From NCBI RefSeq assembly GCF_026420845.1, contig NZ_JAOWCB010000023.1:36405-100404 (forward strand): a DNA stretch of 64,000 nt, read 5' to 3'. This document shows positions 1-9,646 of the stretch, piece by piece. The notes beneath the pieces were generated by a model that worked only from the letters and a program-made list of their open reading frames with translations, was not told the origin of the DNA and searched no databases. Origin of the DNA: Streptomyces sp. PR69. GTDB taxonomy: Bacteria > Actinomycetota > Actinomycetes > Streptomycetales > Streptomycetaceae. Numbering within the stretch: position 1 is the stretch's first letter; the number at the start of each line of letters is the position of its first letter. The position numbers were made by a program, and so were the translations under genes.

Positions 1-8
1 GGACCGAC

Positions 9-692
9 TCACTTCTTCAGCGCCGCCAGCAGATCGGCGAGGTCGGACTTGATGAGCTCGCGGCTGTCCTCGGAGATGCTGTGCTGCTGGTGGGACGGGT
101 ACACGGTGAGGCTGAGCACGGCGCCGCCGTCGCGGACCGAGGTCTTGATTCCGCTTCCGTCGTCGGCGACCAGCTCGATGGCTTCATCGCCCAGCCCGCC
201 GAGGGGCTCGGCGCGGAACTCGGCGTCTTCCGGGGCGAGGTAGCCGGGGTCGGTGGCATAGACCTCGAACTCCGCGGCCGGATCGGTCTTCTTGTGCAGC
301 CGGTAGTGGATGAGGGCGTTGTACGGCTGCTCTTCTCCGGCACTTTCCAGTCGCAGGAAGCATGTGGAGATGTCCAGCGCATCATGCTCCCAGTGGTCAC
401 CCTCCGGGGACGTCGGATCGCCCAGCGCGCCGCCGAGCGCCTTGAGCTTGGCATCGGCGCACAGATCGCTGGTCGCGGCGTACCCCTTGGTGTCCGGAGT
501 CTGCCCGTAGGTCACCAGCCCGGTCGCCCACAGCGCGGAGGCCGCGCCGGCCCCGACGAGCACTCCCGCCAGACCCGTGACCGTGTACCGGCCCAGTGAG
601 CGGGCGCGGCTCCTTCCCGCCCCTGGGTCGTCCGGAGTCGGAGACGATCCGCTGGTCGCCTGTCTGTCCGCGTCCTCGGATATGCCTGTCAC
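9..692 (-). CDS. Hypothetical membrane-anchored protein
   Basis: A 227-residue protein that I do not recognise. The first 35 or so residues are polar and low-complexity. Residues about 37-59 form one hydrophobic segment, and the rest should lie outside the cell. Two cysteines (C78 and C111) in the external part could form a disulfide. The GTG start at 692 has a purine-rich GGGAGAG about 12 bases upstream. The layout resembles many actinobacterial single-pass proteins with a small external domain. No function is assigned. It is followed by a 156-base gap and is probably not co-transcribed with the sugar locus. Confidence 0.7.
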   Translation of the reverse strand: MTGISEDADRQATSGSSPTPDDPGAGRSRARSLGRYTVTGLAGVLVGAGAASALWATGLVTYGQTPDTKGYAATSDLCADAKLKALGGALGDPTSPEGDHWEHDALDISTCFLRLESAGEEQPYNALIHYRLHKKTDPAAEFEVYATDPGYLAPEDAEFRAEPLGGLGDEAIELVADDGSGIKTSVRDGGAVLSLTVYPSHQQHSISEDSRELIKSDLADLLAALKK

Positions 693-848
693 GTGCTGTC
701 GCTCTCCCGGCTCGTTGGTGGGTTGGCCGCATGTTCGAGCGCACTCTAGATGAGTCCCATGCCTGTGCCGGATGCGACCCTGGTGGAAGAGTCCGTCGGC
801 TCGTATGTGACGACCAGCCGGGATGCCCTGGTTGCGGCACTGTATGCG

Positions 849-3356
849 TCATACGTCCTGTTCGGCCCAGACGGTCTTGCCGCTCGGCGTGTACCGCGTG
901 CCCCAGCGCCGGGTGAGCTGGGCGACCAGGAGGAGTCCGCGTCCGCCCTCGTCGAAGGCGCGCGACCGTTTCCTGTGCGGCGTGGTGCTGCTGGCGTCGG
1001 ACACCTCGCTCATCAGCACGGAGTCCCGGATCAGACGGAGCGTCAGCGGGGGCCGCGCGTAGCGGATCGCGTTCGTGACCAGTTCGCTGACCACGAGCTC
1101 CGTGGTGAACGCAAGCTCTTCCAGCCCCCACTCCGTCAGCCGGCCGGTGACGAGATGACGGACCCGCGCGACCTCGGCGGGGTCGGCGGCGACCTCCCAG
1201 GTGGCGACGAGCGAGGGGTCCAGCGCCCGGGTGCGCGCCAGGAGGAGGACCGCGTCGTCCTCGTGCTTCCCCGGGGAGAGGCCGTGCAGCACCCGGTCGC
1301 AGAGCTCTTCGAGTGAGGCCGCGGGACCGGTGAGCAGCTCGCCGAGCAGCCGCAGTCCCTCGTCGAGGTCGCGGCTGCCGGAGTGCGGCAAGCCGTCGGT
1401 GTAGAGCGCGATGACGCTGTCAGGGGGCAGTTCGAGGCTGTCGCTTTCGAAGGGCAGCCCGCCGACGCCCAGCGGCGGACCGTTCGGCAGGTCGGGGAAG
1501 CGAACCGTGCCGTCGGGGGAGGCGACCGCCGGGGGCGGGTGGCCGGCACGGGCCATGGTGCAGCACCGGGACACCGGGTCGTACACCGCGTAGAGGCAGG
1601 TGGCTCCGGCGACCGGGGTGTGGGTGTGCTGTTCCGGCGTCGCGTGCCCGGCAGGCGTGGGCTCTTCCTCGTCGAGGCGCAGGACGAGGTCGTCGAGGTG
1701 GGTCAGCAGTTCGTCCGGGGGAAGGTCGATGTCGGCCAGGGTCAGCGCGGCCGTTCGCAGCCGTCCCATGGTCGCGGACGCCGCGATGCCGTGTCCCACG
1801 ACGTCCCCCACCATGAGCCCCACACGCGCCCCCGACAGGGGGATGACGTCGAACCAGTCGCCTCCGACTCCCGCGCCTGACTCCGCGGGAACGTAGCGGC
1901 TGGCGACGTCCACCGCCGAGAGCCGCGCCTCGTGACGCGGAAGCAGGCTCCGCTGCAGGGCCAGGGACGTGCTGCGCTCTCGCGCGTAGCGGCGGGCGTT
2001 GTCGATGGCGAGCGCGGCCCGCGTGGTGATCTCGCGGGCCAGCAGCACATCGTCGGCGTCGAACGGGTCCGGTGTGCGGTGGCGCAGATAGTGCACGACG
2101 CCGAGGAGGGTCCCGCGGGCGAGCAGGGGCGCGGCGATGAGGGAGTGGACGCGGAGGAGGCGGAGGGTTCCGGCGGCCGGGGGATCGTGGTGGAACCACT
2201 CACGGATGTCCCGGTCGTCCGTCCAGTGCCCTGACGGCGCTTCCGCGGCGAGGGCGCGCGCCATGGGCGACAGCGGGTGGTGCCGGCACGGCTGACCGGG
2301 GCGGGCGGCCGACTCGGGGCAGCCCTCCAGGACCGAGTCCTGTGCGACGCGGAGCAGCGGCGGCGCGGCGGGCCGGGACGCCGGGCCGCCGGAGCGCACG
2401 ACGTCCTCGAAGAGGTCGACGGCGGCGAAGTCGGAGAAGTGGCCGATGGCCACCCGCGTCAGTTCACGCGCGGTCTTGGACACGTCCAGGGACGTGCCCA
2501 GCCGGACACTCGCGGCGTTCATGACCGCGAGCCGCTGCCGGGTGCGGTACTGACCGGTGATGTCGAGAGCCGCGGGGGCGGTCCTGCGCACCTGCGGCGG
2601 CGGGGCGCCGCCGGCCAGCCGGGAGAGCGCCGTCGGCAGGCCCGTCAGAGAGGTCACGACCGCGTCCGCCTCCGCCAGGTCGTCCCGGGAAGGCGCCGGC
2701 GGGGCCTCGCCGCGCAGCAGCCACACGCTGCGCAGCCCCGCTCGCCGCGCGCCCCGTACATCGGTGTCGAGCCGGTTGCCGACGTGGACGGTGTGCTCGG
2801 CCGTTGTGCCGAGCCTGTCGAGCACGGTGCGGAAGGCCTGGGCGGCGGGTTTCTCCGCGGAGTCGGCGCCGCCGAGGACGATCGCGCCGAACAGCGGGGC
2901 GAGGCCGTCGCGCCGCAGCGCGTCCCGCACTTGCGGCGGCGAGTTGGACAGGATGCCGAGCCGGTAGTCGTCGGCCAGCGCCCGCAGCACCGGAGCCACG
3001 TCGGGGTAGAGGGACTCGACCGGGTAGGCCCAGTGCTTGGCGATATGGGTGCGCAGGATGCCGACGTCGTCGTGGAGGAACCTGTGGGCGAACGCCTCCC
3101 GCAGCCCGGCGCCGCCTTCGCGCTCCTCCTCGTACAGCGACCAGAACTCACGCTCGTCGACCTCGCCGACCAGTTCGTGGACCGCGCGGTAGAGGGCTTC
3201 GACGAAGCGCTCGTCGTCGTAGATCGAGCCGCCGATGTCGAACACCACCGCGTCCACACGGCCGGTCCCCGCGCCGCCGTGCGGCACTCCGCGGCCTGTG
3301 GTGGCGTCGACGCCCACGCTGAGCCTCCCGGAGACGGCCGCCCCCGTCACCACCAT
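849..3356 (-). CDS. HAD hydrolase-GAF-SpoIIE phosphatase-HATPase fusion
   Basis: An 835-residue multidomain protein. Residues about 34-225 are a HAD hydrolase: motif I is DIGGS at D40 (Gly replaces the usual second Asp, as in some YihX-like members), S137, K169 and D197/D199 complete the set. A GAF-like sensor follows at roughly 280-440. A PP2C/SpoIIE phosphatase carries GGDWFDV and GDVVGHG near 495-515. An anti-sigma-type HATPase lies at about 715-830 (ELVTNAIRYA, GGRGLLLV). GAF-SpoIIE-HATPase proteins are common in Streptomyces and usually act in partner-switching control of sigma factors; the fused HAD domain is unusual. It is the last gene after the sugar operon, 137 bases behind the dehydrogenase, and could link sugar-phosphate status to signalling (inference). 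The exact start is uncertain because no clear ribosome site precedes 3356. Confidence 0.85.
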   Translation of the reverse strand: MVVTGAAVSGRLSVGVDATTGRGVPHGGAGTGRVDAVVFDIGGSIYDDERFVEALYRAVHELVGEVDEREFWSLYEEEREGGAGLREAFAHRFLHDDVGILRTHIAKHWAYPVESLYPDVAPVLRALADDYRLGILSNSPPQVRDALRRDGLAPLFGAIVLGGADSAEKPAAQAFRTVLDRLGTTAEHTVHVGNRLDTDVRGARRAGLRSVWLLRGEAPPAPSRDDLAEADAVVTSLTGLPTALSRLAGGAPPPQVRRTAPAALDITGQYRTRQRLAVMNAASVRLGTSLDVSKTARELTRVAIGHFSDFAAVDLFEDVVRSGGPASRPAAPPLLRVAQDSVLEGCPESAARPGQPCRHHPLSPMARALAAEAPSGHWTDDRDIREWFHHDPPAAGTLRLLRVHSLIAAPLLARGTLLGVVHYLRHRTPDPFDADDVLLAREITTRAALAIDNARRYARERSTSLALQRSLLPRHEARLSAVDVASRYVPAESGAGVGGDWFDVIPLSGARVGLMVGDVVGHGIAASATMGRLRTAALTLADIDLPPDELLTHLDDLVLRLDEEEPTPAGHATPEQHTHTPVAGATCLYAVYDPVSRCCTMARAGHPPPAVASPDGTVRFPDLPNGPPLGVGGLPFESDSLELPPDSVIALYTDGLPHSGSRDLDEGLRLLGELLTGPAASLEELCDRVLHGLSPGKHEDDAVLLLARTRALDPSLVATWEVAADPAEVARVRHLVTGRLTEWGLEELAFTTELVVSELVTNAIRYARPPLTLRLIRDSVLMSEVSDASSTTPHRKRSRAFDEGGRGLLLVAQLTRRWGTRYTPSGKTVWAEQDV

Positions 3357-3493
3357 CGTGGCACCGGGCCGGTCGCGACGCGAACCGCCGGGGGGCGGTC
3401 CGCAAGGCGGGGCGGCCGCCGGGCTCGCCGGAAGACGGGCCTTCCCGAGGTGCGGGCGAAGGCGAAGGGCTCCGGCAGCCGCCTGGCCGCCCC

Positions 3494-4561
3494 TTACCGG
3501 TGCTCGCCGGCTCCCCCGCGGCCGGGGAGCGCCTCCGGGTTGGCGCAGTGGGCGAGCGGTTCGCCCCGCAGATAGCGGGCGGTCTCCGCGGCGCAGATCC
3601 CGGCGGCCTGGTGCGCGGTCTGCTTGCTGGCTCCCGCCAGGTGGGGCGTCATCACGATGCCGGGGGTGCGCAGCAGCCGTGAGCCGGCCGGGACGGGCTC
3701 CTCCGGGAAGACGTCGAACGCCGCGGCGAACAGATGCCCGCGGTCGAGGGCGTCACACACCGCGTCGTAGTCGAGCAGCCCGCCGCGCGCACAGTTGACG
3801 ATCACGGAGCCCGGAGGCATCGCGGCGATCTGCGCGGCGCCGATCATGCCCCGGTTCTCCGCCGTCAGCCGGGCGTGCAGGGACAGGACCCGGGACCGGG
3901 CCAGCAGCTCGTCCAGGCTGACGCTCTCCACGGCGGCGTCTGCGCCGCCGTGGAGATACGGGTCATGGACGAGGACGTGCGCGCCGAAGCCGCCGAGGAT
4001 GCGGGCGACGCGGTGCCCGATGGCGCCATAGCCGACGAGCCCCACCGTGGCGCCCGCCAGCTCCATGCCGACCTCCTCGTACTGGTAGTAGTCGCCCCGC
4101 CAGATCCCCCGGGCCAGTTCGCGGTGGGTGTGGGGGATGCGGCGCAGGGCGGCGAGCAGCAGGGCGACGGTGTGCTCGGCCGTGGCGGTGGCGTTGCGGC
4201 CGGGAGCGAAGGTCACGGCGACGCCGTGCTCCGTGGCGGCCTCCAGATTGGCGTTGACCGGCCCGCCGCGCCCGACGGCGAACAGTTCGAGGTCCGGGCA
4301 GGCCTGAAGGACCCGCCGGGTGAGCGGGGCCATCTGGGTCACGCAGATCCGCACCCCCTGGAGGGCCTCGATGAGCTGTTCCTCGGTGCCGGACGCCTCA
4401 TGTACTTCGGCGACGTCGCCGAATGGCTCGATGGGCCACGGCAGATGGAGTTCGCCGATCTGCAACGGCCCGGGCATCCTGTCCTGTTCGGCGCGCAGCG
4501 CGTCGGCGAGCAGGCCGGCCTGGACGAAGTGGTCACCTGCGGCGAGGATCTTGACGGTCAC
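3494..4561 (-). CDS. D-isomer 2-hydroxyacid dehydrogenase
   Basis: A 355-residue NAD(P)-dependent dehydrogenase of the D-2-hydroxyacid/phosphoglycerate dehydrogenase family, expected in the cytoplasm. The nucleotide-binding loop GYGAIG is present. The catalytic triad is visible: Arg in NCARGG, Glu in FPEEPVP and His in TPHLAGA. The GTG start at 4561 is chosen because GAGGAGG lies seven bases upstream and the start overlaps the preceding stop as GTGA. This places it in one translationally coupled operon with the phosphatase and both kinases. The natural substrate cannot be read from sequence. In this context it may oxidise or reduce a hydroxyacid made from the imported sugar (inference). Confidence 0.9.
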   Translation of the reverse strand: MTVKILAAGDHFVQAGLLADALRAEQDRMPGPLQIGELHLPWPIEPFGDVAEVHEASGTEEQLIEALQGVRICVTQMAPLTRRVLQACPDLELFAVGRGGPVNANLEAATEHGVAVTFAPGRNATATAEHTVALLLAALRRIPHTHRELARGIWRGDYYQYEEVGMELAGATVGLVGYGAIGHRVARILGGFGAHVLVHDPYLHGGADAAVESVSLDELLARSRVLSLHARLTAENRGMIGAAQIAAMPPGSVIVNCARGGLLDYDAVCDALDRGHLFAAAFDVFPEEPVPAGSRLLRTPGIVMTPHLAGASKQTAHQAAGICAAETARYLRGEPLAHCANPEALPGRGGAGEHR

Positions 4562-5232
4562 GGTGTTTCCTCCTCGGGACCGGCGGCGGACGGCGCGGGG
4601 AAGTCGCCGCAGGCTTCGGCCGGGGTGTTGAACTGCAGCAGCGACGCCCTGTCCGCAGCGCCGTCCGCGCCGTTGAAGCGGACCTCGGTGATCGCGCAGT
4701 TGCGCATCAGCGGGAACAGCCGCCGGTATTCCGACAGCGGCACGCCCGTCAGCCGGCACAGGAGCAGCCGGTTGAGGGTGCTGTGTCCGACGACCAGGAC
4801 CCGGCCTTCCGGGTGGCGGCGGTGGATTTCCCGCAGGCATTCCATGCCCCGCTCGACGGCGTCCGCGGGACGCTCGCCGTCCGGCAGGTGATGGTGCGAG
4901 GGGTCGGCGTGGAAGGCGGCGAGCCGCTCGGGAAACGCGTCGCGCATGTCGGCGGTGGTGAGCCCTTCGCCGCGCCCGAAGTCGACCTCCCGCAGTCTGG
5001 CGTCCTCCTGCGGCTCAAGGCCGGTCGCCTCGGCGACGGGGCGGGCGGTGTCGCGGGCCCGCAGCAGAGGGGAGACCCACAGGGCGTCGGGGCACGCCTG
5101 CTTGGCCCAGACCGCGAGCCGCTCGGCCTGCTCGCGTCCGCGCGGGGTGAGCGGAATGTCGCTGCGCCCCGTGTAGCGGTTCTCGGCGTGCCAGATCGTC
5201 TCGCCGTGGCGGACCAGTACGAGATCGGTCAC
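4558..5232 (-). CDS. Histidine phosphatase (phosphoglycerate mutase-like)
   Basis: A 224-residue histidine-phosphatase superfamily protein. The RHGE signature at residues 8-11 supplies the phospho-accepting His, and VGHST supplies the second catalytic His. It is shorter than housekeeping dPGM enzymes and closer to the broad-specificity phosphatase branch (CobC/GpmB-like). Placed between a kinase and a dehydrogenase, it probably removes a phosphate from a sugar-phosphate intermediate or damaged by-product (inference). The GTG start at 5232 overlaps the kinase stop as GTGA, and its own stop overlaps the next start in the same way. Confidence 0.88.
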   Translation of the reverse strand: MTDLVLVRHGETIWHAENRYTGRSDIPLTPRGREQAERLAVWAKQACPDALWVSPLLRARDTARPVAEATGLEPQEDARLREVDFGRGEGLTTADMRDAFPERLAAFHADPSHHHLPDGERPADAVERGMECLREIHRRHPEGRVLVVGHSTLNRLLLCRLTGVPLSEYRRLFPLMRNCAITEVRFNGADGAADRASLLQFNTPAEACGDFPAPSAAGPEEETP

Positions 5233-6722
5233 AGTTGCGTTCTCCTTCGTGCGTGCCGGGCGACGGCCGCGGGCAGCCAGCCGTGTTCTTCGAGTGCGTC
5301 GACCAGTCTGAGATGGCTCTCAAGCAGGCGTCGCGTGTGCTCTGGCCGTGGTTCGACCACGGTGCGCAGCCGCACCATGTCGCGGGCCGTGGCGCTGAGC
5401 GGGTGGGTGGTGCCCGCGCGGGCGAGGATGGCCATCCCCAGCGCGGCCTCGGCGTTCTCCGGCACGGTGACCGGTCGGGCGAGCACGTCGGCGCGCAGTT
5501 GGCACCAGTAGCGGCTGCGGGCCCCGCCACCGGTGAAAGTCACCGGGCCGTCGAGGGGCGCGCCCAGCAGCCCGAAGTAGTCGAAGCAGAGGCGCTCGAC
5601 GAAGGCGACGCCCTGCAGCAGCGAGGCGTGGTAGTCGGCCTCCGCGGCGGCGTGCCGGTCTCCCAGGGTGAACCCCTCGGCCTCCGGCGCGAGGAAGGGG
5701 AAGCGTTCGCCTCTGGAGGCAAGCGGGTAGGTCACCAGGCTGGACGGTTCGTACCGTTCGGCCCGGGCGTCGAGTGCGGCGAGGTTCCGTCCGGGAAAGG
5801 CGTGGGAGAGCACCCCCGCGCCGGTGCTGGAGGCGCCGCCGGGCAGCCAGTTCCCGTCCGGGGCGCGGTGCGAGTACACCACGCCCAGGGGGTCGCGCAG
5901 TCGCTGCGCGGTCACCCCCTTGAGGACGAGTGTGGTGCCGAGGACCGAGTTCCACGCGCCGGGTTCCAGGGCGCCCGCGCTGATCTGCGCCGCGCAGCCG
6001 TCCGTCATGCCGGCGACCACCAGGGTGCCCTCGGCCAGGCCCGTGGCCTCGGCGGCCTCGGCGCACACGGCGCCGAGCACGGTTCCGGGGCGTACGGCGT
6101 CGGGCAGCAGCGCCATGGGAACCCGCAGGTCCTCCAGGAGCGCGGCGGGCCAGGTCTCGCGCTCCGTGTCGTAGCCCGTCTTCAGGGCGTGGCTGGAGTC
6201 GGTGGCCACGGGGTGCCCGGTGAGCCGTTCTGCGATGTGGTCGGCCTGGTGGACCAGCCGGGCCCCGGCGGGCAGCCGGGGGTGGTGGGCGAGCAGCCAC
6301 ATCAGCTTGGGCAGTGCCCACGAGGGCTGCGGCCGGTGGCCGAGCCGCTCCCACAGGGCGGCGCCGGCCTCAGCCGCCAGGGGCGCTTCCCCGACGGCGC
6401 GCGAGTCGTCGTACATCAGGCCCGGGGTCAGCGGACGTCCGCTGCGGTCGGCGAGCAGGATGGTGCCGGAGGTCGCGCACACCGCGACCCCCCGCACCGA
6501 GGCGGCGGGCACGCCGTCCAGCGCACGGCGGCACGCGGTGCGCACCGCGCTCCACCACTGGTCGGGGCTCTGCTCGTGCCGGGGGCCCGCCCGGCGGCTG
6601 CGCAGCTGCTCGGCGCCCGATCCGCGCACGCCTCCTGCCGCGTCGACGGCGAGCACGCGGACGCTCTGGGTGCCCAGGTCGATGCCCAGCCACACCTCGG
6701 GATGATCGTTGGGTTCAGGCAT
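5229..6722 (-). CDS. FGGY-family carbohydrate kinase (ribulo/xylulokinase-like)
   Basis: A 497-residue FGGY kinase that phosphorylates a sugar or polyol with ATP. Visible marks are the N-terminal phosphate loop GIDLGTQSVR, the hexokinase-fold VLGTTLVLKG and GGASSTGAG segments, and TGGGARSRYW with a C-terminal adenine-site region. It resembles the D-ribulokinase/xylulokinase branch. The ATG at 6722 is chosen because the protein then begins just before the phosphate loop and overlaps the upstream kinase stop by eight bases. Reading further upstream gives about 60 proline/arginine-rich residues unlike the family. The operon carries two different FGGY kinases, so two phosphorylations or two substrates are possible. 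Confidence 0.9.
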   Translation of the reverse strand: MPEPNDHPEVWLGIDLGTQSVRVLAVDAAGGVRGSGAEQLRSRRAGPRHEQSPDQWWSAVRTACRRALDGVPAASVRGVAVCATSGTILLADRSGRPLTPGLMYDDSRAVGEAPLAAEAGAALWERLGHRPQPSWALPKLMWLLAHHPRLPAGARLVHQADHIAERLTGHPVATDSSHALKTGYDTERETWPAALLEDLRVPMALLPDAVRPGTVLGAVCAEAAEATGLAEGTLVVAGMTDGCAAQISAGALEPGAWNSVLGTTLVLKGVTAQRLRDPLGVVYSHRAPDGNWLPGGASSTGAGVLSHAFPGRNLAALDARAERYEPSSLVTYPLASRGERFPFLAPEAEGFTLGDRHAAAEADYHASLLQGVAFVERLCFDYFGLLGAPLDGPVTFTGGGARSRYWCQLRADVLARPVTVPENAEAALGMAILARAGTTHPLSATARDMVRLRTVVEPRPEHTRRLLESHLRLVDALEEHGWLPAAVARHARRRTQL

Positions 6723-8256
6723 GCGGGTCTCCGGCGGCGGTCGTACGGGTCGGGGCGGCAAAGGCGCCGGGCCCGGGCGGGGAGTCGGCGAGCACCTGCC
6801 AGCCCGCGGCGGACACCTCGCGCAGCGCGAGGAATGTGTCGAAGCGGGAGGCGTAGAACCGGCTCCGCTCCGCATCCGGTTCGTCGGCCGGCCGGGTCCG
6901 CACATAGCGGCGGGCGGCGGCGGTGATGTCGGGTTCCTCGCCGAGGCTCACCAGTCCGGTCAGGAAGGCGCCTTTGGCGCCGACCTCGCTGTCGGCGGAC
7001 CGCACCGTGGGCAGCCCGGTGACGTCGGCGAGGAGCCTGCACCAGGCGTCGCTGGCCGCGCCGCCGCCGCAGAGGCGCAGTTCGCCGGCCGCGGCGCCGG
7101 AGGCGGTGAGGCAGTCGCGGATGACCATGCTGAGCCCTTCGAGTACGGCCCGGGCGACGTCGCAGGGACGGTGGTCCAGGCTCATTCCCCAGAAGACGCC
7201 GCGGGCGCGCGGGTCGAGGAAGGGGGCGCGTTCACCGGCCGGTGAGAGGTAGGGAAGGAAGACCAGGCCGCGGGCGCCCGGCGGGCTCTGGACGGCGAGC
7301 TCGCCGAGCTCGGCCGGGGTGCTCAGGCCCAGCGTGCACACCGCCCAGGCGATCACTTCGGTGCCCGCGAGGGTGGGGAAGGCCCGCAGCAGGCGGCCGC
7401 GCGAGTCCTCGACGATGGTCAGACCCGCGGGCCGGCCCGTGGTGTCGGGCGTGTCGCGCACCACCTCGGTGCACAGCGTGGTGCCGAGGATGGTGCACGC
7501 CTGGCCGGGGGCGGTCGCGCCGACGCCGATCGCCGTCGAGACGATGTCGTACGGGGCCATCACCACGGGCAGTCCGGCCGGCAGGCCCAGTTCGCGCGCG
7601 GCCCGGTCGGTGAGTTCCCCGACTCGCCGCCCGTTGCCCCGCACCGGCGGCAGCAGCCGCTCGGCCCAGTCCAGGCCGAACAGCGTGCGTATCTCGGGGG
7701 AGTAGCGGCGGGTGCGGGGGTCGAGGAAGGGCGCCGAGGCGTCCGACTCGTCGACGGCGGTGTGGCCCGTGAAGCGCAGGAAGAGCCATCCTCCGCAGTA
7801 CAGGGAGGCGGACGAGCGGGCCAGCCGGTCCGGATCGTGCGAGGCCAGCCAGGTGAGGATGGCGTTGGGCAGGCCGGGGAATGTCAGCGACCCCGTGCGG
7901 CGGAACGCCTCGTCGAGCACTCCGGAGGCCCGCCAGCCTTCGACGACCGGGGCGGCGCGCCCGTCCGACCAGAGAATCGCAGGGCCGGTGGGGTCGCCTT
8001 TGTCGTCGACGAGCCAGCAGCCGTCGCCCTGCGCGGTGAACGCGATGAACCGCACGCCGTCCGCGACATGGCTTCGGGCGGACCGGATGGTGGCGACGAC
8101 GGCCTGCCACACCGCGGTCATGTCCTGCTCGGCCCAGCCGGGCCGCGGACGCTGGACGGCGGTGGCCTGGCGTGCGACGGCCACCTCGTTGCCCTCATCG
8201 TCCAGGACAACGGTCTTGATCATGGAAGTGCCGACGTCGACGGCGAGCACTGACAT
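6715..8256 (-). CDS. FGGY-family carbohydrate kinase (second)
   Basis: A 513-residue FGGY kinase and a divergent paralogue of the next gene. It starts with AVDVGTSMIKTVVLD (phosphate loop), has ILGTTLCTEV in the middle, and LCGGGAASDAW before the C-terminal domain. The ATG at 8256 has AAGGAG nine bases upstream. It lies directly behind the permease gene with a gap of about 136 bases and overlaps the following kinase by eight bases. Similarity by eye is to COG1070 xylulokinase/erythritol kinase-type proteins; the substrate is not determined. The last 25 residues are low-complexity. Confidence 0.9.
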   Translation of the reverse strand: MSVLAVDVGTSMIKTVVLDDEGNEVAVARQATAVQRPRPGWAEQDMTAVWQAVVATIRSARSHVADGVRFIAFTAQGDGCWLVDDKGDPTGPAILWSDGRAAPVVEGWRASGVLDEAFRRTGSLTFPGLPNAILTWLASHDPDRLARSSASLYCGGWLFLRFTGHTAVDESDASAPFLDPRTRRYSPEIRTLFGLDWAERLLPPVRGNGRRVGELTDRAARELGLPAGLPVVMAPYDIVSTAIGVGATAPGQACTILGTTLCTEVVRDTPDTTGRPAGLTIVEDSRGRLLRAFPTLAGTEVIAWAVCTLGLSTPAELGELAVQSPPGARGLVFLPYLSPAGERAPFLDPRARGVFWGMSLDHRPCDVARAVLEGLSMVIRDCLTASGAAAGELRLCGGGAASDAWCRLLADVTGLPTVRSADSEVGAKGAFLTGLVSLGEEPDITAAARRYVRTRPADEPDAERSRFYASRFDTFLALREVSAAGWQVLADSPPGPGAFAAPTRTTAAGDPHA

Positions 8257-8392
8257 GGGTGATCGCTCCTTGTCTCAGCGTGCCGCTGAGTGAGGGGGGA
8301 CGCGCGGGCCGCCGTGCGGCGCCCGGTCCTCCGGGTGGGCAGGTGTGCTGTCCCACGTCTCCAGCTTGACTGGCCGGGCGGGGACCGGTCGG

Positions 8393-9646
8393 TCACCCGC
8401 GTCCGTGCGAGACCCGCGAGCGGCGGGCCGCCGAATCCAGTGCCACCGCGAGGAGCAGGACCCCTCCGGTCACGGCGAAGCGGTACGCGGAGTTGAGGCT
8501 GAGCAGCGTCAGGCCGCTGGCGATGGACTGGATGACGGTGATCCCGAGCAGGGCCGAGAAGGCCGTGCCCCGGCCGCCGAAGAGGCTCGCGCCGCCGATG
8601 ACCGCCGCGGCGATGGCGTTGAGGTTCACATCGCCCCCGCCGCTGCTCTGGTTCGCCGACGCGAGGCGGGCGGCGGCCAGCACCCCGCCGAGTGCCGCCA
8701 GGGTGGTGCAGGTGACCAGGGCGGCCGTGTACACGCGCCGTACGTTGATGCCGGCCCGGCGCGCCGCCTCCGCGTTGCCGCCCACGGCGTACAGCGCGCG
8801 GCCCCACCCGGTGCGGCTGAGGACGTAGTGCGCGGCGATCACCAGGGCGACGAAGGCCACGTACATCCAGCCGACGCCCCGGGAGAGGTTGAGGTACCAG
8901 ACGGCGAACTCCAGCAGCGCCAGCAGCGCGCCGGACCGCAGGGCGATCAGCCGCAGCGGGCGGGCGGACAGCCCCGCCAGAGCGCGCTCCCGGGAGCGCG
9001 CCCAGCCGCTGAGGAAGTACCCGGCCGCCGCGCCCAGGGCGAGGAGGTAGGACAGCCACGCGGGGACATACGCCGTCTGGGCGAAGTGGACCAGGGCCGA
9101 GTCGAAGGGGATGTTGATCGAACCGCGCTCTCCCAGCACGCCGAGCTGGATGCCGAGAAAGCCGAGCAGCCCCGCCAGGGTGATCACGAAGGTGGGCACC
9201 CCGAGGCGGTTGAACACCTGGCCGTAGAACCAGCCGATCAGCGCGCCCGCGGCGAGGGCGCCGAGCACGGCCAGGGGCCAGGGCCAGTTCTGGTTGACGA
9301 ACATGACGGCCATGCCCGCCGCGGCCAGTCCGCTGACGGAGCCGACCGAGAGGTCGATCTGGCCCACGAGCAGCACGCAGACCACCCCGAGGGCCATCAC
9401 GCCGACGGGCACGCTCTCCATGGCGAGGTTGCCCAGGTTGGCGCTGGACAGAAAGGTCGGATTGGCCGTGTGGAGCACCGTCCAGATGACGAGCAGCCCG
9501 GCGACCACGGGGAAGACGCCCAGGTCCCCGGACCGGAGCCGGTCGAGGACGCCGCGGGCCGTCCCCCGTATCCCGGTGTGCACGCGCAGTCGCTCGTCGC
9601 GCAGGTCGACGGCGACCGGCCGGACGTCGGAAGCAGTGTCGTTCAT
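8393..9646 (-). CDS. Sugar ABC transporter permease (XylH/RbsC family)
   Basis: A 417-residue membrane permease of the ribose/xylose importer family (BPD_transp_2), with about 10-12 hydrophobic segments. GQIDLSVGSVSG and the near-C-terminal ASLFGGRGT motif are the family's cytoplasmic coupling and signature stretches. The length is that of XylH-type permeases, longer than RbsC, with extra helices in the middle near residues 200-250. The ATG at 9646 overlaps the ATPase stop as ATGA. With the neighbouring ATPase and binding protein it forms a complete importer. Confidence 0.93.
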   Translation of the reverse strand: MNDTASDVRPVAVDLRDERLRVHTGIRGTARGVLDRLRSGDLGVFPVVAGLLVIWTVLHTANPTFLSSANLGNLAMESVPVGVMALGVVCVLLVGQIDLSVGSVSGLAAAGMAVMFVNQNWPWPLAVLGALAAGALIGWFYGQVFNRLGVPTFVITLAGLLGFLGIQLGVLGERGSINIPFDSALVHFAQTAYVPAWLSYLLALGAAAGYFLSGWARSRERALAGLSARPLRLIALRSGALLALLEFAVWYLNLSRGVGWMYVAFVALVIAAHYVLSRTGWGRALYAVGGNAEAARRAGINVRRVYTAALVTCTTLAALGGVLAAARLASANQSSGGGDVNLNAIAAAVIGGASLFGGRGTAFSALLGITVIQSIASGLTLLSLNSAYRFAVTGGVLLLAVALDSAARRSRVSHGRG

